A stretch of DNA of 64,000 nucleotides, from assembly GCF_013409995.1 (NCBI RefSeq), contig NZ_JACCBX010000009.1:62001-126000 (forward strand), given 5' to 3'. Made by a program: the position numbers and the translations under genes. Shown here piece after piece: positions 10,201-18,306 of this stretch (within the stretch, counting starts at the first letter, position 1; each line of letters opens with the position of its first letter). Source of the stretch: Neobacillus driksii (GTDB taxonomy: Bacteria > Bacillota > Bacilli > Bacillales > Cytobacillaceae). Below the pieces are notes generated by a model, which was not told the origin of the DNA, did not search any database, and was given only the letters and a program-made list of their open reading frames with translations.

Positions 10201-11452
10201 ATTCGACGACAATGGTGTAATCGTGGATTACACTGGTGAATTAAAGGATGTAAATACGTATGCAGAGGATGCAGCTGCCAAAGCGAAGGTAGCTGAATAT
10301 AAAGCGCCATTAACAGAACTGCAAAAACAGGTGGTAGGAAATACGTCGGTTGCATTAAATGGAGTCCGTGATGATGTTCGCAGCAAGGAAACCAATCTAG
10401 GAAACTTAATTGCAGACGGAATGGCGGCAAAAGCTAATGAGTTCCTCCCAACGTATATTGCGATGCAAAATGGCGGTGGGATCCGTGCTTCCATTGATCA
10501 AGGAGATATCACGTTAGGAGAAGTGTTAACAGTGCTTCCATTCGGTAATAACCTAGTTACTCTTGACCTAACAGGTGAAGAAATACTTGCCGCATTAGAA
10601 CATAGTGTAAGCGCACCTGGTGCAGGTGGATTCATGCAGGTTTCAGGGTTGAAGTTCAAGTACGATCCAACGCAACCTGTTGGTGAACGTGTTTGGCATG
10701 TCGAGGCTTTAACAGATGATGGTTATGAAGAACTCCAACTGGATAAAATGTATCGCGTAGCAACCAATGCCTTCACTGCGGACGGCGGTGATGGGTACAG
10801 CATGTTTAAGACAGCGAAGGACGAGGGTCGTATTTCTGAGTTATACATTGTAGATTTTGAAGTGTTTACTTCCTATTTAGAAAAGGTAAATCCTGTTTCA
10901 CCAGCGGTTGAAGGTAGAATCGTACAAGAAGTTGCGGACAGTACAGCTCCAGATGCTCCTTCAGTAAACGAAGTAACCGACCAATCGACACAAGTTACTG
11001 GAAAAGCAGAATCAGGTGCAACAGTTGAAGTGTCTGTAGATGGAATCGTTATTGGTTCAAGCACTGCATTAGAAGATGGTAGCTTTGTAATCGAAATTGC
11101 AAAGCAAACAGCCGGAACACAACTTGGAGTTACTGCAACAGATAGTTCTGGCAATGAAAGTGAAGTGACGGTAGTGACTGTTGTGGACGTAACACCACCA
11201 GATACACCACGAGTCAATCCAGTCATTCATAATGATACGTATGTCACAGGAACATCAGAAGCCGGAGCTACGGTTAAGGTAATGATAGGTAATGTGGAGC
11301 TAGGAACAGCGGTAGTAGATACAGACGGTAATTTTAAAGTATCCGTGCCAAAGCTAAAACATAAGAATCTATTAACTGTGACGGCAACCGACGCTGTTGG
11401 GAATGGTAGTAAGGCAACGATTGTGTACGTGTTAAAGAAAAACGAGAAGTAA
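7286..11452 (+). CDS. Secreted multidomain nuclease / 5'-nucleotidase, YhcR-like
   Basis: The chosen start is TTG 7286 (KRLRKQFFAITTMF...), because AGAGGAGGAA sits 5 bases upstream and it gives a clean signal peptide ending near AQA; the frame stays open upstream to 7181 without an SD. The 1388-residue product has an N-terminal domain of about 30-145 (DUF6359-like), an OB-fold-like region of about 150-260, an endonuclease/exonuclease/phosphatase domain of about 420-720 (GYNIENF, GLVEV, NNHFNSKGG, GDLND, SDHDALVA), a calcineurin-like 5'-nucleotidase domain with C-terminal partner of about 728-1215 (LHTNDTHAY, NAGD, GNHEFD, GGHSHT, QNGGGIRA), then two bacterial Ig-like repeats. This is the layout of B. 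subtilis YhcR, a wall-bound DNA/RNA nuclease. No LPXTG or other sorting signal is visible, so anchoring is uncertain. Likely role: scavenging phosphate, nucleosides and nucleic acid outside the cell. Confidence 0.88.
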   Translation: MKRLRKQFFAITTMFVMLLGMVLPYRAQAAETITVAQAIANNSGTATVAGYIVGYTSGGSGGKATYDFEAPFKDDFNFAIADSPAEKDATKILPVQISSNFRSNYGLFTNPSIVGKMVFVTGSLETYFSVPGLKSPSAISFDGTTPPPGEDPIGVTGLKIRDIQGKSHISPYKDKNVVDVPGVVTYVEDGSNFYMQDPTADDNSATSEGVLVYKPSHGVAVGDSVTVSGLVKEWVLDGYDEKLQTDLAMTEINAQSGKITKVSSENQLPAPLVIGRDVIPPTSVIDNDQLKTFDPSEDGIDFYESLEGMLVSIENPTVTGPQKYGEVPVITGQVNGKAYTKEGTPLLTKENQNPEKMLLQLDDRSFVTKAGDSFNGTVTGVVSYTFSNFKILTKAADLPKLVERERTNEVTTIQKEEDKLTIAGYNIENFVATDTAKRDKLAKSMVENLGSPDIIGLVEVLDESGETNNGVVRADANYKSLSDTIKEFGGPTYAWTEIAPVDGKDGGVPGGNIRVGYLYNPERVTLNEAPKGNAASAVAYENGSLTLNPGRIDPTNAAFNSSRKPLAAEFTFQGEEVIVINNHFNSKGGDQPLFGKNQPPYLESEAQRVQIATIVNNFVSDIKEKNEDANVVVLGDLNDFEFSAPLAALKGDDLTNLVETLPASERYTYNYQGNAQVLDHILVSNNLAEAAKLDIVNVNSPYMEEHGRASDHDALVAQLDLAVEEGPFTLSVLHTNDTHAYVEQFPKLITAVNEMRSQKENSLLLNAGDVFSGTLYFRQYSGLADLYFMNQLGFDAMTLGNHEFDKDSATLANFIKQAEFPIVSANVNMAQDADLGPLFNTSIGGTDEQGEIFPAIIKEVDGEEVGIFGLTTEDTAFLANPGDNIVFENAVEKANQTIEMLEAQGVDKIIALSHLGYQPDLDLAEQVNGIDVIVGGHSHTKLDAPVVVEKEEPTLIVQANEYLKYLGVLDVTFDDNGVIVDYTGELKDVNTYAEDAAAKAKVAEYKAPLTELQKQVVGNTSVALNGVRDDVRSKETNLGNLIADGMAAKANEFLPTYIAMQNGGGIRASIDQGDITLGEVLTVLPFGNNLVTLDLTGEEILAALEHSVSAPGAGGFMQVSGLKFKYDPTQPVGERVWHVEALTDDGYEELQLDKMYRVATNAFTADGGDGYSMFKTAKDEGRISELYIVDFEVFTSYLEKVNPVSPAVEGRIVQEVADSTAPDAPSVNEVTDQSTQVTGKAESGATVEVSVDGIVIGSSTALEDGSFVIEIAKQTAGTQLGVTATDSSGNESEVTVVTVVDVTPPDTPRVNPVIHNDTYVTGTSEAGATVKVMIGNVELGTAVVDTDGNFKVSVPKLKHKNLLTVTATDAVGNGSKATIVYVLKKNEK

Positions 11453-11489
11453 AGAAGAGGGCAGGTTGCTTTGCAACCTGCCTTCTTTG
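11451..11489. terminator. Terminator after the nuclease gene, facing the minus-strand regulator
   Basis: AAAGAAG then GGCAGGTTGC, loop TTT, GCAACCTGCC then TTCTTT. The long near-perfect stem begins at the stop codon and could serve the convergent regulator as well. Confidence 0.85.
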
Positions 11490-11501
11490 TAATTTCCCTC
11501 G

Positions 11502-13307
11502 TTAAAATTCAATTTCTTTCATAATAATAAGTGCTTCAATTAATAGTAGTAAATAAGCAGTGGTATAAGAATCTTTTAAGTTTATCTGAATAGTTTCCTC
11601 GATTTTTCGAATGCGATATTGGATTCCACCCATCGAAAGGTTTAATGCTTGCATTGTCCTTTCTAACCTTTTTCCATTTATTAAGTAAATATATAGTGTA
11701 TAAAGCAGTTCCTGCATTTTTGGTTCGGGTATAAGCAAATCTTTTAATTGCGTTGAGGCGGTTTTCTTAAGTGTTTCAGTATCGATATTATTTAAGAAAT
11801 CCCCGAGCAGTCCAAGCTCACTATAATATGAGATTGATTTATTGCGTGGTAATGAGACGGCTTGTTTGGCTTGCTTTAAATGTTCGGAGAAGAGCTCGAG
11901 TTGAGTAAAAGGATGACTAACTCCAATTGTATAGTGAAGATCAGGATTATTTTTCTGCATTTGGTTAAGTATTTTTAGTAAAGGTTCTTCGATATTCTGA
12001 TGTGTAGATGTACTAAAAAGCACATAAATATCCTGGTTGGATATGCTGAAAAGTGCATTTAAATAGTGTAGTTTAAATATCTGTGAAAATTGAAGCAATT
12101 GATCATAGTAGTCAATTGGTAAATAAGTATCCTTTTTATTATTACAACGTATTACTAGGCTTGCGTAAGGTTCCTCCATCTTGTCTGTTAAAAGACGGAA
12201 ATGCGTTTTGAATTCCTCTTCAGACTCGTGCTTCATATAAATAAGACGATCCAAGATCGATATTTTTAAGCGTTCAGTTGTCTCAAAACTAATTTTCTCC
12301 TTTAAAAAACAAAGAGCACAAACGGTAGATAAGCGCTCTAAAAATAAATAATCATTCTCATCCAATGATTGAGGATTTTCATAAAGGAATGAACAGGTAG
12401 CAAATACCTTATTATCTAAATAGATAGGGGTTGTCATTTTATAAATTTCGCCTAATTTTTCGAATATCGTTTCATTATGTTTACTAATCGTTACGGCCTT
12501 GGGTTCTTGCTCCAATAGATTAGTATAAGTAGTTAAATCGATTCCTTGCAAAGCAATAGTTTTATCATTTGTTTGTTTAATGATAATTGGTATATTCAAA
12601 ATATTATAGGCTGTGGTTAATACGTGAAGTAAGCTATTTTTCTTCGCTACACATTCAGTAAGCTGGCTATGATAATTAGTGACCTTGTCGAGTAATAGTT
12701 TTTGACCTAATAGCTTATCGTATGTGATTTCAAGTTCTTCAGCTACTGTTTGGTGATCGAATTCGTTAAGAATTAAAGGGTTTATTTGCAGCCATTGTTT
12801 TTTCGTATTTACCTCAAAAGTACAATGTGGATAGCCCATAGCTTTACATGATTGTTCCACTACATAAATATCAATTTCATATATCTCTGATAAATAGCCG
12901 CTAGCATAGCCGCTTAAAATGTGACAAGCAGATGTGTTAGATTCTCCATGATAATGAGTATGTAAATCTGCTTCAAAAGAGTCAAACCATTTACCTATTG
13001 AATCAATAAAAATAATTTCGCCATTTTCATTGAGTATGGAAGATCCATTAGTTTCTACCTTTGACACATGACCTAAATTAATATGTGTTAGAGGAGCCCA
13101 ACGGATTAATTCCTTCTTATCAGAATAATATTGCTTTAATTCTAATGCCTTTTCTCTTCCAAGCTTATATCCAAATTGCAATAATAATATTTTAGCCCTC
13201 TTTTCTCCAATATTCTCGTAAAGCGTTTTACGAAGTAAACCAAAGCCCTCGGAAGAGAAGATAATATCGGAAGAATGGAACGTTTTGTTATTTTCCACTA
13301 TACTCAC
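11502..13307 (-). CDS. Aromatic-sensing regulator: XylR_N/V4R sensor with PucR-type HTH (module 1)
   Basis: A 601-residue protein transcribed away from the module-1 catabolic genes. Residues about 20-110 look like the XylR/DmpR N-terminal effector domain (GFGLLRKTLYENIGEKRAKILLLQFGYKLG). Residues about 120-170 look like a V4R domain, with CHILSGYASGYLSE and SCKAMGYPHCTF holding the usual Cys and Gly. A short helical linker, a GAF-like region (about 225-340) and a CdaR/PucR GGDEF-like region (about 345-490) follow. The C-terminus (about 540-595, LERTMQALNLSMGGIQYRIR) is a PucR-type helix-turn-helix. In XylR/DmpR the sensor drives a sigma-54 AAA+ ATPase; here the AAA+ domain is absent, so a sigma-A mechanism is inferred. 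Two paralogues lie at 32639 and 55967, each beside an aromatic module. Likely activator of the divergent operon. Confidence 0.85.
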   Translation of the reverse strand: MSIVENNKTFHSSDIIFSSEGFGLLRKTLYENIGEKRAKILLLQFGYKLGREKALELKQYYSDKKELIRWAPLTHINLGHVSKVETNGSSILNENGEIIFIDSIGKWFDSFEADLHTHYHGESNTSACHILSGYASGYLSEIYEIDIYVVEQSCKAMGYPHCTFEVNTKKQWLQINPLILNEFDHQTVAEELEITYDKLLGQKLLLDKVTNYHSQLTECVAKKNSLLHVLTTAYNILNIPIIIKQTNDKTIALQGIDLTTYTNLLEQEPKAVTISKHNETIFEKLGEIYKMTTPIYLDNKVFATCSFLYENPQSLDENDYLFLERLSTVCALCFLKEKISFETTERLKISILDRLIYMKHESEEEFKTHFRLLTDKMEEPYASLVIRCNNKKDTYLPIDYYDQLLQFSQIFKLHYLNALFSISNQDIYVLFSTSTHQNIEEPLLKILNQMQKNNPDLHYTIGVSHPFTQLELFSEHLKQAKQAVSLPRNKSISYYSELGLLGDFLNNIDTETLKKTASTQLKDLLIPEPKMQELLYTLYIYLINGKRLERTMQALNLSMGGIQYRIRKIEETIQINLKDSYTTAYLLLLIEALIIMKEIEF

Positions 13308-13344
13308 TCCTTTTATATAACTACTATATATTTTAAAAATTCAA

Positions 13345-13389
13345 AAAACAATGAAAATTAATGTTTTACACTATAAAAACAATGAAAAT
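13345..13389. promoter_or_regulatory. Direct repeat in the divergent promoter region, candidate regulator site
   Basis: AAAACAATGAAAAT occurs at 13345-13358 and again at 13376-13389, 31 bases apart (about three helical turns), between the regulator and the hydrolase gene. A 12/14 match, AAAACAATCTAAAT, is at 37972-37985 upstream of the module-2 oxygenase. Role as binding site for the PucR-type regulator is inferred. Confidence 0.45.
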
Positions 13390-13472
13390 CGATATTATAT
13401 TGTTTTAATTTTTAGATTATTATGAAATTACGTTACATGCATGTAAATAAATTTTAAGAGGTGAAGATGATA

Positions 13473-14327
13473 GTGAGTAATTATGAAACAAGGAAGGTTA
13501 AGACAGGTAAGTTTAATAGCTATTATTGTGAAGGTGGAAAAGGAAACGAGAGGACATTAATATTTCTACACGGTTCAGGTCCTGGAGCGAACTCGGAGTC
13601 AAACTGGAGTCGAGTATTAAATGAATTAAGTAATAGGTTCCATGTTATTGCGATCGACATGGTTGGTTTTGGTAATACAGAGTTACCTGAAAATACAAAT
13701 TTAACTTTCTGGCAATGGACTACTGCCCGTGTTGAGCAAATCCTTGAAGTAATGGATTACAACAATATTGAAAAAGCAAGCTTAATTGGAAATTCAATGG
13801 GGGGCGTAGTTTCTCTTAATGCGCTAATGTATGATTCATCTCGATTTGAAAAAGTCGTATTGATGGGCAGCGGAGGAGGCGGCGGTAAGAATGGTCCGTC
13901 ACCTGAGATTGTACGTATGACTCAATTCTTCAGGGATCCAACAATTCAAGCTTTTCGTAATCTTATTACGTGGTTTATGTATGATGAATCGGTTGTAGAA
14001 GAGCAGCTGGAGGAAATTGTTCAAACGCGTTATGAAAACATTATGAAGCCAGAAACCAGAGAACTATATCCTTCCTTATTTGCGACAATGCCTCATGAAT
14101 TGACAATTCCACCAAGTGCATTGCGTCGTATTAAGCAGCCGGTTCTTTTAATTCACGGCTATGAAGATCAGTTTGTTCCTCGTGAATCTAGTTTAGCAGT
14201 ATTAGAGCACCTTCCGAACGCAGAGTTAGTATTACTTAAACAATGTGGACATTGGGTTCAAATCGAAAAGTATGAGCGGTTTATTCAACTTATTGATCAG
14301 TTTTTTGATGAAACAAAATCTCGCTAA
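13473..14327 (+). CDS. Meta-cleavage product hydrolase, alpha/beta-hydrolase fold (module 1)
   Basis: This enzyme would cut the C-C bond of a ring-fission product to give 2-hydroxypenta-2,4-dienoate and a carboxylic acid, as BphD, HsaD and MhpC do. Family marks (numbered from GTG 13473): oxyanion loop LHGSGPGANSESNW near 32-45, nucleophile Ser108 in GNSMGG, Asp232 in HGYEDQFVP, and His260 in CGHWVQIEK. GTG 13473 is preferred because GAGGTGA ends about 9 bases before it; ATG 13467 and GTG 13461 lie too close to that SD. At about 284 residues it is a normal family length. It is the first gene of the module-1 operon. A dedicated hydrolase implies that the substrate carries a side chain next to the cleavage site, so the product is a ketone; the compound itself is unknown. 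Confidence 0.88.
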   Translation: MSNYETRKVKTGKFNSYYCEGGKGNERTLIFLHGSGPGANSESNWSRVLNELSNRFHVIAIDMVGFGNTELPENTNLTFWQWTTARVEQILEVMDYNNIEKASLIGNSMGGVVSLNALMYDSSRFEKVVLMGSGGGGGKNGPSPEIVRMTQFFRDPTIQAFRNLITWFMYDESVVEEQLEEIVQTRYENIMKPETRELYPSLFATMPHELTIPPSALRRIKQPVLLIHGYEDQFVPRESSLAVLEHLPNAELVLLKQCGHWVQIEKYERFIQLIDQFFDETKSR

Positions 14328-14350
14328 TTTAATAGCCTAAGGAGTGTTAT

Positions 14351-15919
14351 ATGAGAAAAAATCCATGGTTCATTTATTCAGTACTGTTGCTGGGAATCTT
14401 TGTTGCTCTTGAAGCGAATGCATTTACTACTCCTGCTCTTCCCTATATTAGTGAATATTTTGGTGTGAGCACTGCGAATAGCGGCTTATTAACGTTATTA
14501 TCAAGTGGTGCGGCCATTGCCTTAGCGCCCCTATTCGGTCGACTTGGTGACCAAGTAGGGAGGAAGAAAGTAATTATAGTTGGTTTAGTTGTTTTCTGTC
14601 TTGCACAGACGATGAAAGTATTCACTCCTGTTAGTTGGATTTATCTAATTGGTGCATTATTGCAAGGAATCGGATATGCACTTATTTTCCCGAATGTGTT
14701 TGCCTATATTCCAGAACTATTTCCTGAGCAAAAGAGAGGACGAGCAATTGGTCTATTCATGTTGTTCTCTTATATTGCAACAGGAACTGGTGGAGCAATA
14801 GCAGGTGCTCTAATTGATGTATGGGGCTGGCGTTCGGTCTATGCAACTAGCGCAACAGTATCGGCTATTGGATTAGTTCTTATTAGTATTTTCATACCAA
14901 AAAGTGAAAAAGGAAAACAAGTGGCACTAGATTATAAGGGAGCAACTCTATTTATGCTACTAATCACACTCTTTGTGGCAATGCCGCTTGTTTTAACAAA
15001 TTTTGGTCTGATGATGCTTCTAGCAAGTGGAATAGTTTTTGCAGTAATGCTCGGTATTTTCATTTATATGCAGAAAAAGACAGAACACCCTGTAGTAGAT
15101 TTGCAGCTTTTAAAACTAAAAGGTGTATATATTCCAGCTATTCTCATCGCATTCCAGAACTTTATGATGTTAAGTATTCTAATGTCCTTAACTTTTTTAA
15201 CGGCAGACAATCCAAACATGACGGCACTACAAGTTGGCATGATTACAACGGTGCTATTTTCCTCCGCTGCAATATTCTCACCAACGATCGGGGTTTTATT
15301 GGATCGTTTTAACCCGGTATATCTAGTTTTTATTTCACTGATAACAGGTGTAATCGGGATTGGGATGTATTTAGGTGTCCATATGGGATCTTCTATTATG
15401 TATATCCTGGCTGTTATGGTATTTGTTGGAATCTGCTCAAGCTTCTTGAATGCTTCATTGATGAAGGTCATTCTCCTCTTTACACCAGAGGATAAAAAAG
15501 GTGTAAGTACCGGTACCTTCAGTTTATTTAAAGATTTAGGGTTGCCGGTAGGTGCTACGTTGGGTTTGACTATTTACGGTATGTCAACTTCAAGAGGCTT
15601 TGAAAGTACGATTCAAGCTAAAGCGGAAAGCTTAGGATTAACAGGTGATCAGGCTAGACAATTAATAGATGCACAGGTAACGGGTAGCACTTCATCTGAA
15701 CTTCAAAGTACTCTAGCTCAATTGAATATTGAGGTCACAGAGCTATTAGCCCAAGCTACTGCAGAAAGTGTAGCCTCTGGTATTCATACATTAGGGGTAA
15801 TTAATTTAATCATCTTTATAGGGCTTATTATCATCAGTTTAGGGTTATTAAAATTAAAAACGGCACCAGTACAAAGGCCAATTGATGTATCGATAGAAAA
15901 TATAGCAAATGAAGTGTGA
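14351..15919 (+). CDS. MFS transporter, 14-helix DHA2-like (module 1)
   Basis: A 522-residue protein with about 14 hydrophobic segments. MFS motif A is clear as GRLGDQVGRKKVIIVG near residues 64-79, and LIGALLQGIGYALIFPN near 99-115 matches motif C-type pattern. A long polar loop (about 415-475, QAKAESLGLTGDQARQ) precedes the last helix. It begins 24 bases after the hydrolase stop with AAGGAG upstream, so it is in the same operon. Context suggests uptake or export of the aromatic substrate or an intermediate; sequence alone cannot tell direction. Confidence 0.82.
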   Translation: MRKNPWFIYSVLLLGIFVALEANAFTTPALPYISEYFGVSTANSGLLTLLSSGAAIALAPLFGRLGDQVGRKKVIIVGLVVFCLAQTMKVFTPVSWIYLIGALLQGIGYALIFPNVFAYIPELFPEQKRGRAIGLFMLFSYIATGTGGAIAGALIDVWGWRSVYATSATVSAIGLVLISIFIPKSEKGKQVALDYKGATLFMLLITLFVAMPLVLTNFGLMMLLASGIVFAVMLGIFIYMQKKTEHPVVDLQLLKLKGVYIPAILIAFQNFMMLSILMSLTFLTADNPNMTALQVGMITTVLFSSAAIFSPTIGVLLDRFNPVYLVFISLITGVIGIGMYLGVHMGSSIMYILAVMVFVGICSSFLNASLMKVILLFTPEDKKGVSTGTFSLFKDLGLPVGATLGLTIYGMSTSRGFESTIQAKAESLGLTGDQARQLIDAQVTGSTSSELQSTLAQLNIEVTELLAQATAESVASGIHTLGVINLIIFIGLIIISLGLLKLKTAPVQRPIDVSIENIANEV

Positions 15920-15982
15920 AAAAATGCATGAAATGAAAGCGCTATTATTATATTTATTATGCTTAGTTAGGGGAGGAAAACG

Positions 15983-16975
15983 ATGAAAAAGTTTGACAAG
16001 GCACCTGAAATTGCAAAGCTTGGACATGTGGCATTAGTATCCGCAGATATAGAAAAATCTTTGTGGTTCTTTAAAGAAATTGTTGGTTTAGAAGAAACCA
16101 TTGAGGTAGACGGTGTTCATTATCTTCGTGCGTGGGGTGATTTTGAACATCATACAATGTCTATTACCTCAGGACCGGAATCCCGTATTGACCATATTTC
16201 TTGGAAGGCAAAGCGACCAGAGGATGTCGAGCATTTTGCCATTCTTTTAAAGGATGCTGGCGTTTCAATTGAATACGTTGAAGCAGGAAGAGAGACAGGA
16301 CAGGGAGAGGCTATCCGTTTCCAACTGCCAAGTGGCCATCATTTTGAAATTTACTTTAATATGGATAAGCCAGTTCCCGAATTACATCGACGCGCCGTGT
16401 TAAAAAATCAAACATATAAGGCATGGGCAAAGGGGATCTCACCGCGTCGTATTGATCATGTCAATCTCGCAACAAATATAGATTCTAAAATTGTTACGGA
16501 TTTTCTTGCTGAAAAGCTGGGGTTTAAAATGCGAGAATATTTAGTTGCACCGGATGATAGGCAAATCTCTGGCTGGATGAGTGTTACCCCATTAGTACAT
16601 GACGTAGCCGTAATGTCTATACCAAATGCGGATTCATCTCATCAGTTACACCATTTCTCTTATTGGCTAGATAATGCACAGGATATTCTACGTGCTGCAG
16701 ATATTTTATGTGAACATGGCATTGAATTCGTAGGACCGGGTAAACATGGTATTTCTCAAGCGATGTATATCTATGTACTGGATCCAGGTAGCGGTGTTCG
16801 TCTAGAGCTATTCTCAAATGGCTATCTCATTTTCGAACCTGACTGGGAGCCGGTTAAATGGACATTTGACGAAATGGCGGTAGGTTTTACCTACTGGGGT
16901 GAGCAATCTGGCACGACAGGTAAGAAAGAATTACTGTTAAATGCGGGACCAGTGAAAGAGAAACAAGGAATTTAA
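15983..16975 (+). CDS. Extradiol ring-cleavage dioxygenase, VOC superfamily (module 1)
   Basis: A two-domain catechol 2,3-dioxygenase-type enzyme of 330 residues that would open a catechol ring next to the hydroxyls using Fe(II) or Mn(II). Active-site residues are all in the C-terminal domain: metal ligands His159 (RIDHVNL), His224 (QLHHFSYW) and Glu275 (RLELF), acid/base His206 (PLVHDVAV) and Tyr264. It is the most divergent of the four dioxygenases here: its first lines lack the EPIFDVAxLAH opening shared by those at 39319, 60141 and 63087, and it has GSGVRLE where they have GGNRVE or GGNRIE. The start ATG 15983 follows GGGGAGGAAAAC. Substrate probably a substituted catechol; which one cannot be read from sequence. 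Confidence 0.9.
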   Translation: MKKFDKAPEIAKLGHVALVSADIEKSLWFFKEIVGLEETIEVDGVHYLRAWGDFEHHTMSITSGPESRIDHISWKAKRPEDVEHFAILLKDAGVSIEYVEAGRETGQGEAIRFQLPSGHHFEIYFNMDKPVPELHRRAVLKNQTYKAWAKGISPRRIDHVNLATNIDSKIVTDFLAEKLGFKMREYLVAPDDRQISGWMSVTPLVHDVAVMSIPNADSSHQLHHFSYWLDNAQDILRAADILCEHGIEFVGPGKHGISQAMYIYVLDPGSGVRLELFSNGYLIFEPDWEPVKWTFDEMAVGFTYWGEQSGTTGKKELLLNAGPVKEKQGI

Positions 16976-16977
16976 TG

Positions 16978-17023
16978 AGACTTCAGGCTGCTCTGCTGAT
17001 GGATAGATGAGCAGCCGTAGTCT
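16978..17023 (+). other. Long intergenic hairpin inside the module-1 operon
   Basis: AGACT, then GGCTGCTC (16986-16993), pair with GAGCAGCC (17009-17016), then AGTCT. There is no T tract, so it is not a standard terminator; it may protect or process the mRNA between dioxygenase and oxygenase. Confidence 0.6.
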
Positions 17024-17056
17024 ACAATCGCTCAGGAGAGAGAGGAGAAAGGGTGG

Positions 17057-18229
17057 ATGACAGTGACAGTTAAGGTAAAGGATCAAGAAATTTATGAGCA
17101 GCTTTTAGAAAGTGCACGTCGCATTGGGAAGGCTGCTGAAGCAGAGTCATTACAAGCGGATTTAAATTCTACGTTATCTGAAAATATTATTAATATTATT
17201 CGTGAAGAGGAAATCAATAAATTAATTTTGCCAAAGCAATTTGGTGGCCCGCAAATCAACTTTACGATGTTTGCTGATATGGTTCGAGAGGTAGGGTATT
17301 ATAATTTATCAGCGGCGTGGTTAACGTATTTCTTCTCGTTACACAATGCATGGGTAGCTTATCTACCTGAACACCGTCAGCACGAGATTGTAAAATCAGG
17401 TGGATTATTAGCAGATATTTTTGCCCCCGTTGGCAATATTCAAAAGGTAGATGGTGGCTTTTTAATTAGTGCAAAGTATAACTATGTAAGTGGAATTAAC
17501 TATTCTGGCTGGGTAGGATTAGGTGCACTTTATCAGGCAGAGGGGGCTAGTAATCCGTCCATGCATGGATTTATTGTCAATACAAAGGATATTAAGATTA
17601 TCGAAAACTGGAATTCTTTGGGATTACGTGGCTCAGGAAGTAATAGTATCGTAGTGGAAAATGTTTTTGTTCCAGATGACATGGTTATTAATCTACAAAG
17701 AATGGCAGAAAATCCAAGACCTGCGCATGAAAACTATGATTCAGACTATTTATATTATCATGTCCCGTTCCATCCAGCCTTCTTTGTTGGGTTTCCAGCT
17801 ATGTCTATTGGTGCCGCCGAAAGAGCATTATATGAATTTAAACAATCAACAAAGGGACGTGTTCGCTTCAATGGTGAAGAGGAAATGGCTAGCCCAAGAA
17901 GCCAGCGAGTACTAGCTACGTTAACTTTAAGGCTAAAATCGGCAAAAAGTCTAATGAAGACATATATCGAAATGTTGGAATCAAAGGATGAGGTCTTTCA
18001 TCCAAGTGAATATAAAGCAATCCGGGCGGAAATTATTCAAAATTGTGTTGATATTTCAGTGAAATGTGTTCTAACCTTAGGTGCTTCAGCCTTAATTAAA
18101 GGTCATCCAGTTGAAATGATTACGCGTGATTTAATAGCAATTGGGACACATGTTACCTCATTATATGAAGATGCCATTGATGTATATGGTAAATATTTAT
18201 TTGATCAACCAGTCTTTGTTATGGGGTAA
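17057..18229 (+). CDS. Flavin-dependent monooxygenase, acyl-CoA-dehydrogenase fold, HsaA-like (module 1)
   Basis: A 390-residue oxygenase component of a two-component system. Members of this group (HsaA; HpaH of Acinetobacter) take reduced flavin from a partner reductase and hydroxylate a phenol to a catechol. Visible marks: FGGPQINFTMFADMVREVG near 60-78, AAWLTYFFSLHNAW near 85-98, and LGLRGSGSNSIVVENVFVP near 189-207, the flavin-binding loop of the group in place of acyl-CoA catalytic features. The C-terminal half is helical, as in acyl-CoA dehydrogenases. AGGAG lies upstream of ATG 17057. The reductase partner is probably the gene at 19555. Closely related in pattern to the 38093 protein. 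Substrate unknown; a substituted phenol is inferred from the ring-cleavage neighbour. Confidence 0.85.
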   Translation: MTVTVKVKDQEIYEQLLESARRIGKAAEAESLQADLNSTLSENIINIIREEEINKLILPKQFGGPQINFTMFADMVREVGYYNLSAAWLTYFFSLHNAWVAYLPEHRQHEIVKSGGLLADIFAPVGNIQKVDGGFLISAKYNYVSGINYSGWVGLGALYQAEGASNPSMHGFIVNTKDIKIIENWNSLGLRGSGSNSIVVENVFVPDDMVINLQRMAENPRPAHENYDSDYLYYHVPFHPAFFVGFPAMSIGAAERALYEFKQSTKGRVRFNGEEEMASPRSQRVLATLTLRLKSAKSLMKTYIEMLESKDEVFHPSEYKAIRAEIIQNCVDISVKCVLTLGASALIKGHPVEMITRDLIAIGTHVTSLYEDAIDVYGKYLFDQPVFVMG

Positions 18230-18306
18230 GTGGCACTATTTGAAGAGAAATGCCCCATAAGTTGAAAAGATTCACAGTCTCTTCTTGATAAAAAGGGGCG
18301 AAAAGG

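Noticed and set aside
10011..10430. Minus-strand open frame of 139 codons inside the nuclease gene
   Set aside because: Antisense shadow of the 5'-nucleotidase domain; low-complexity His/Leu-rich product, no SD.
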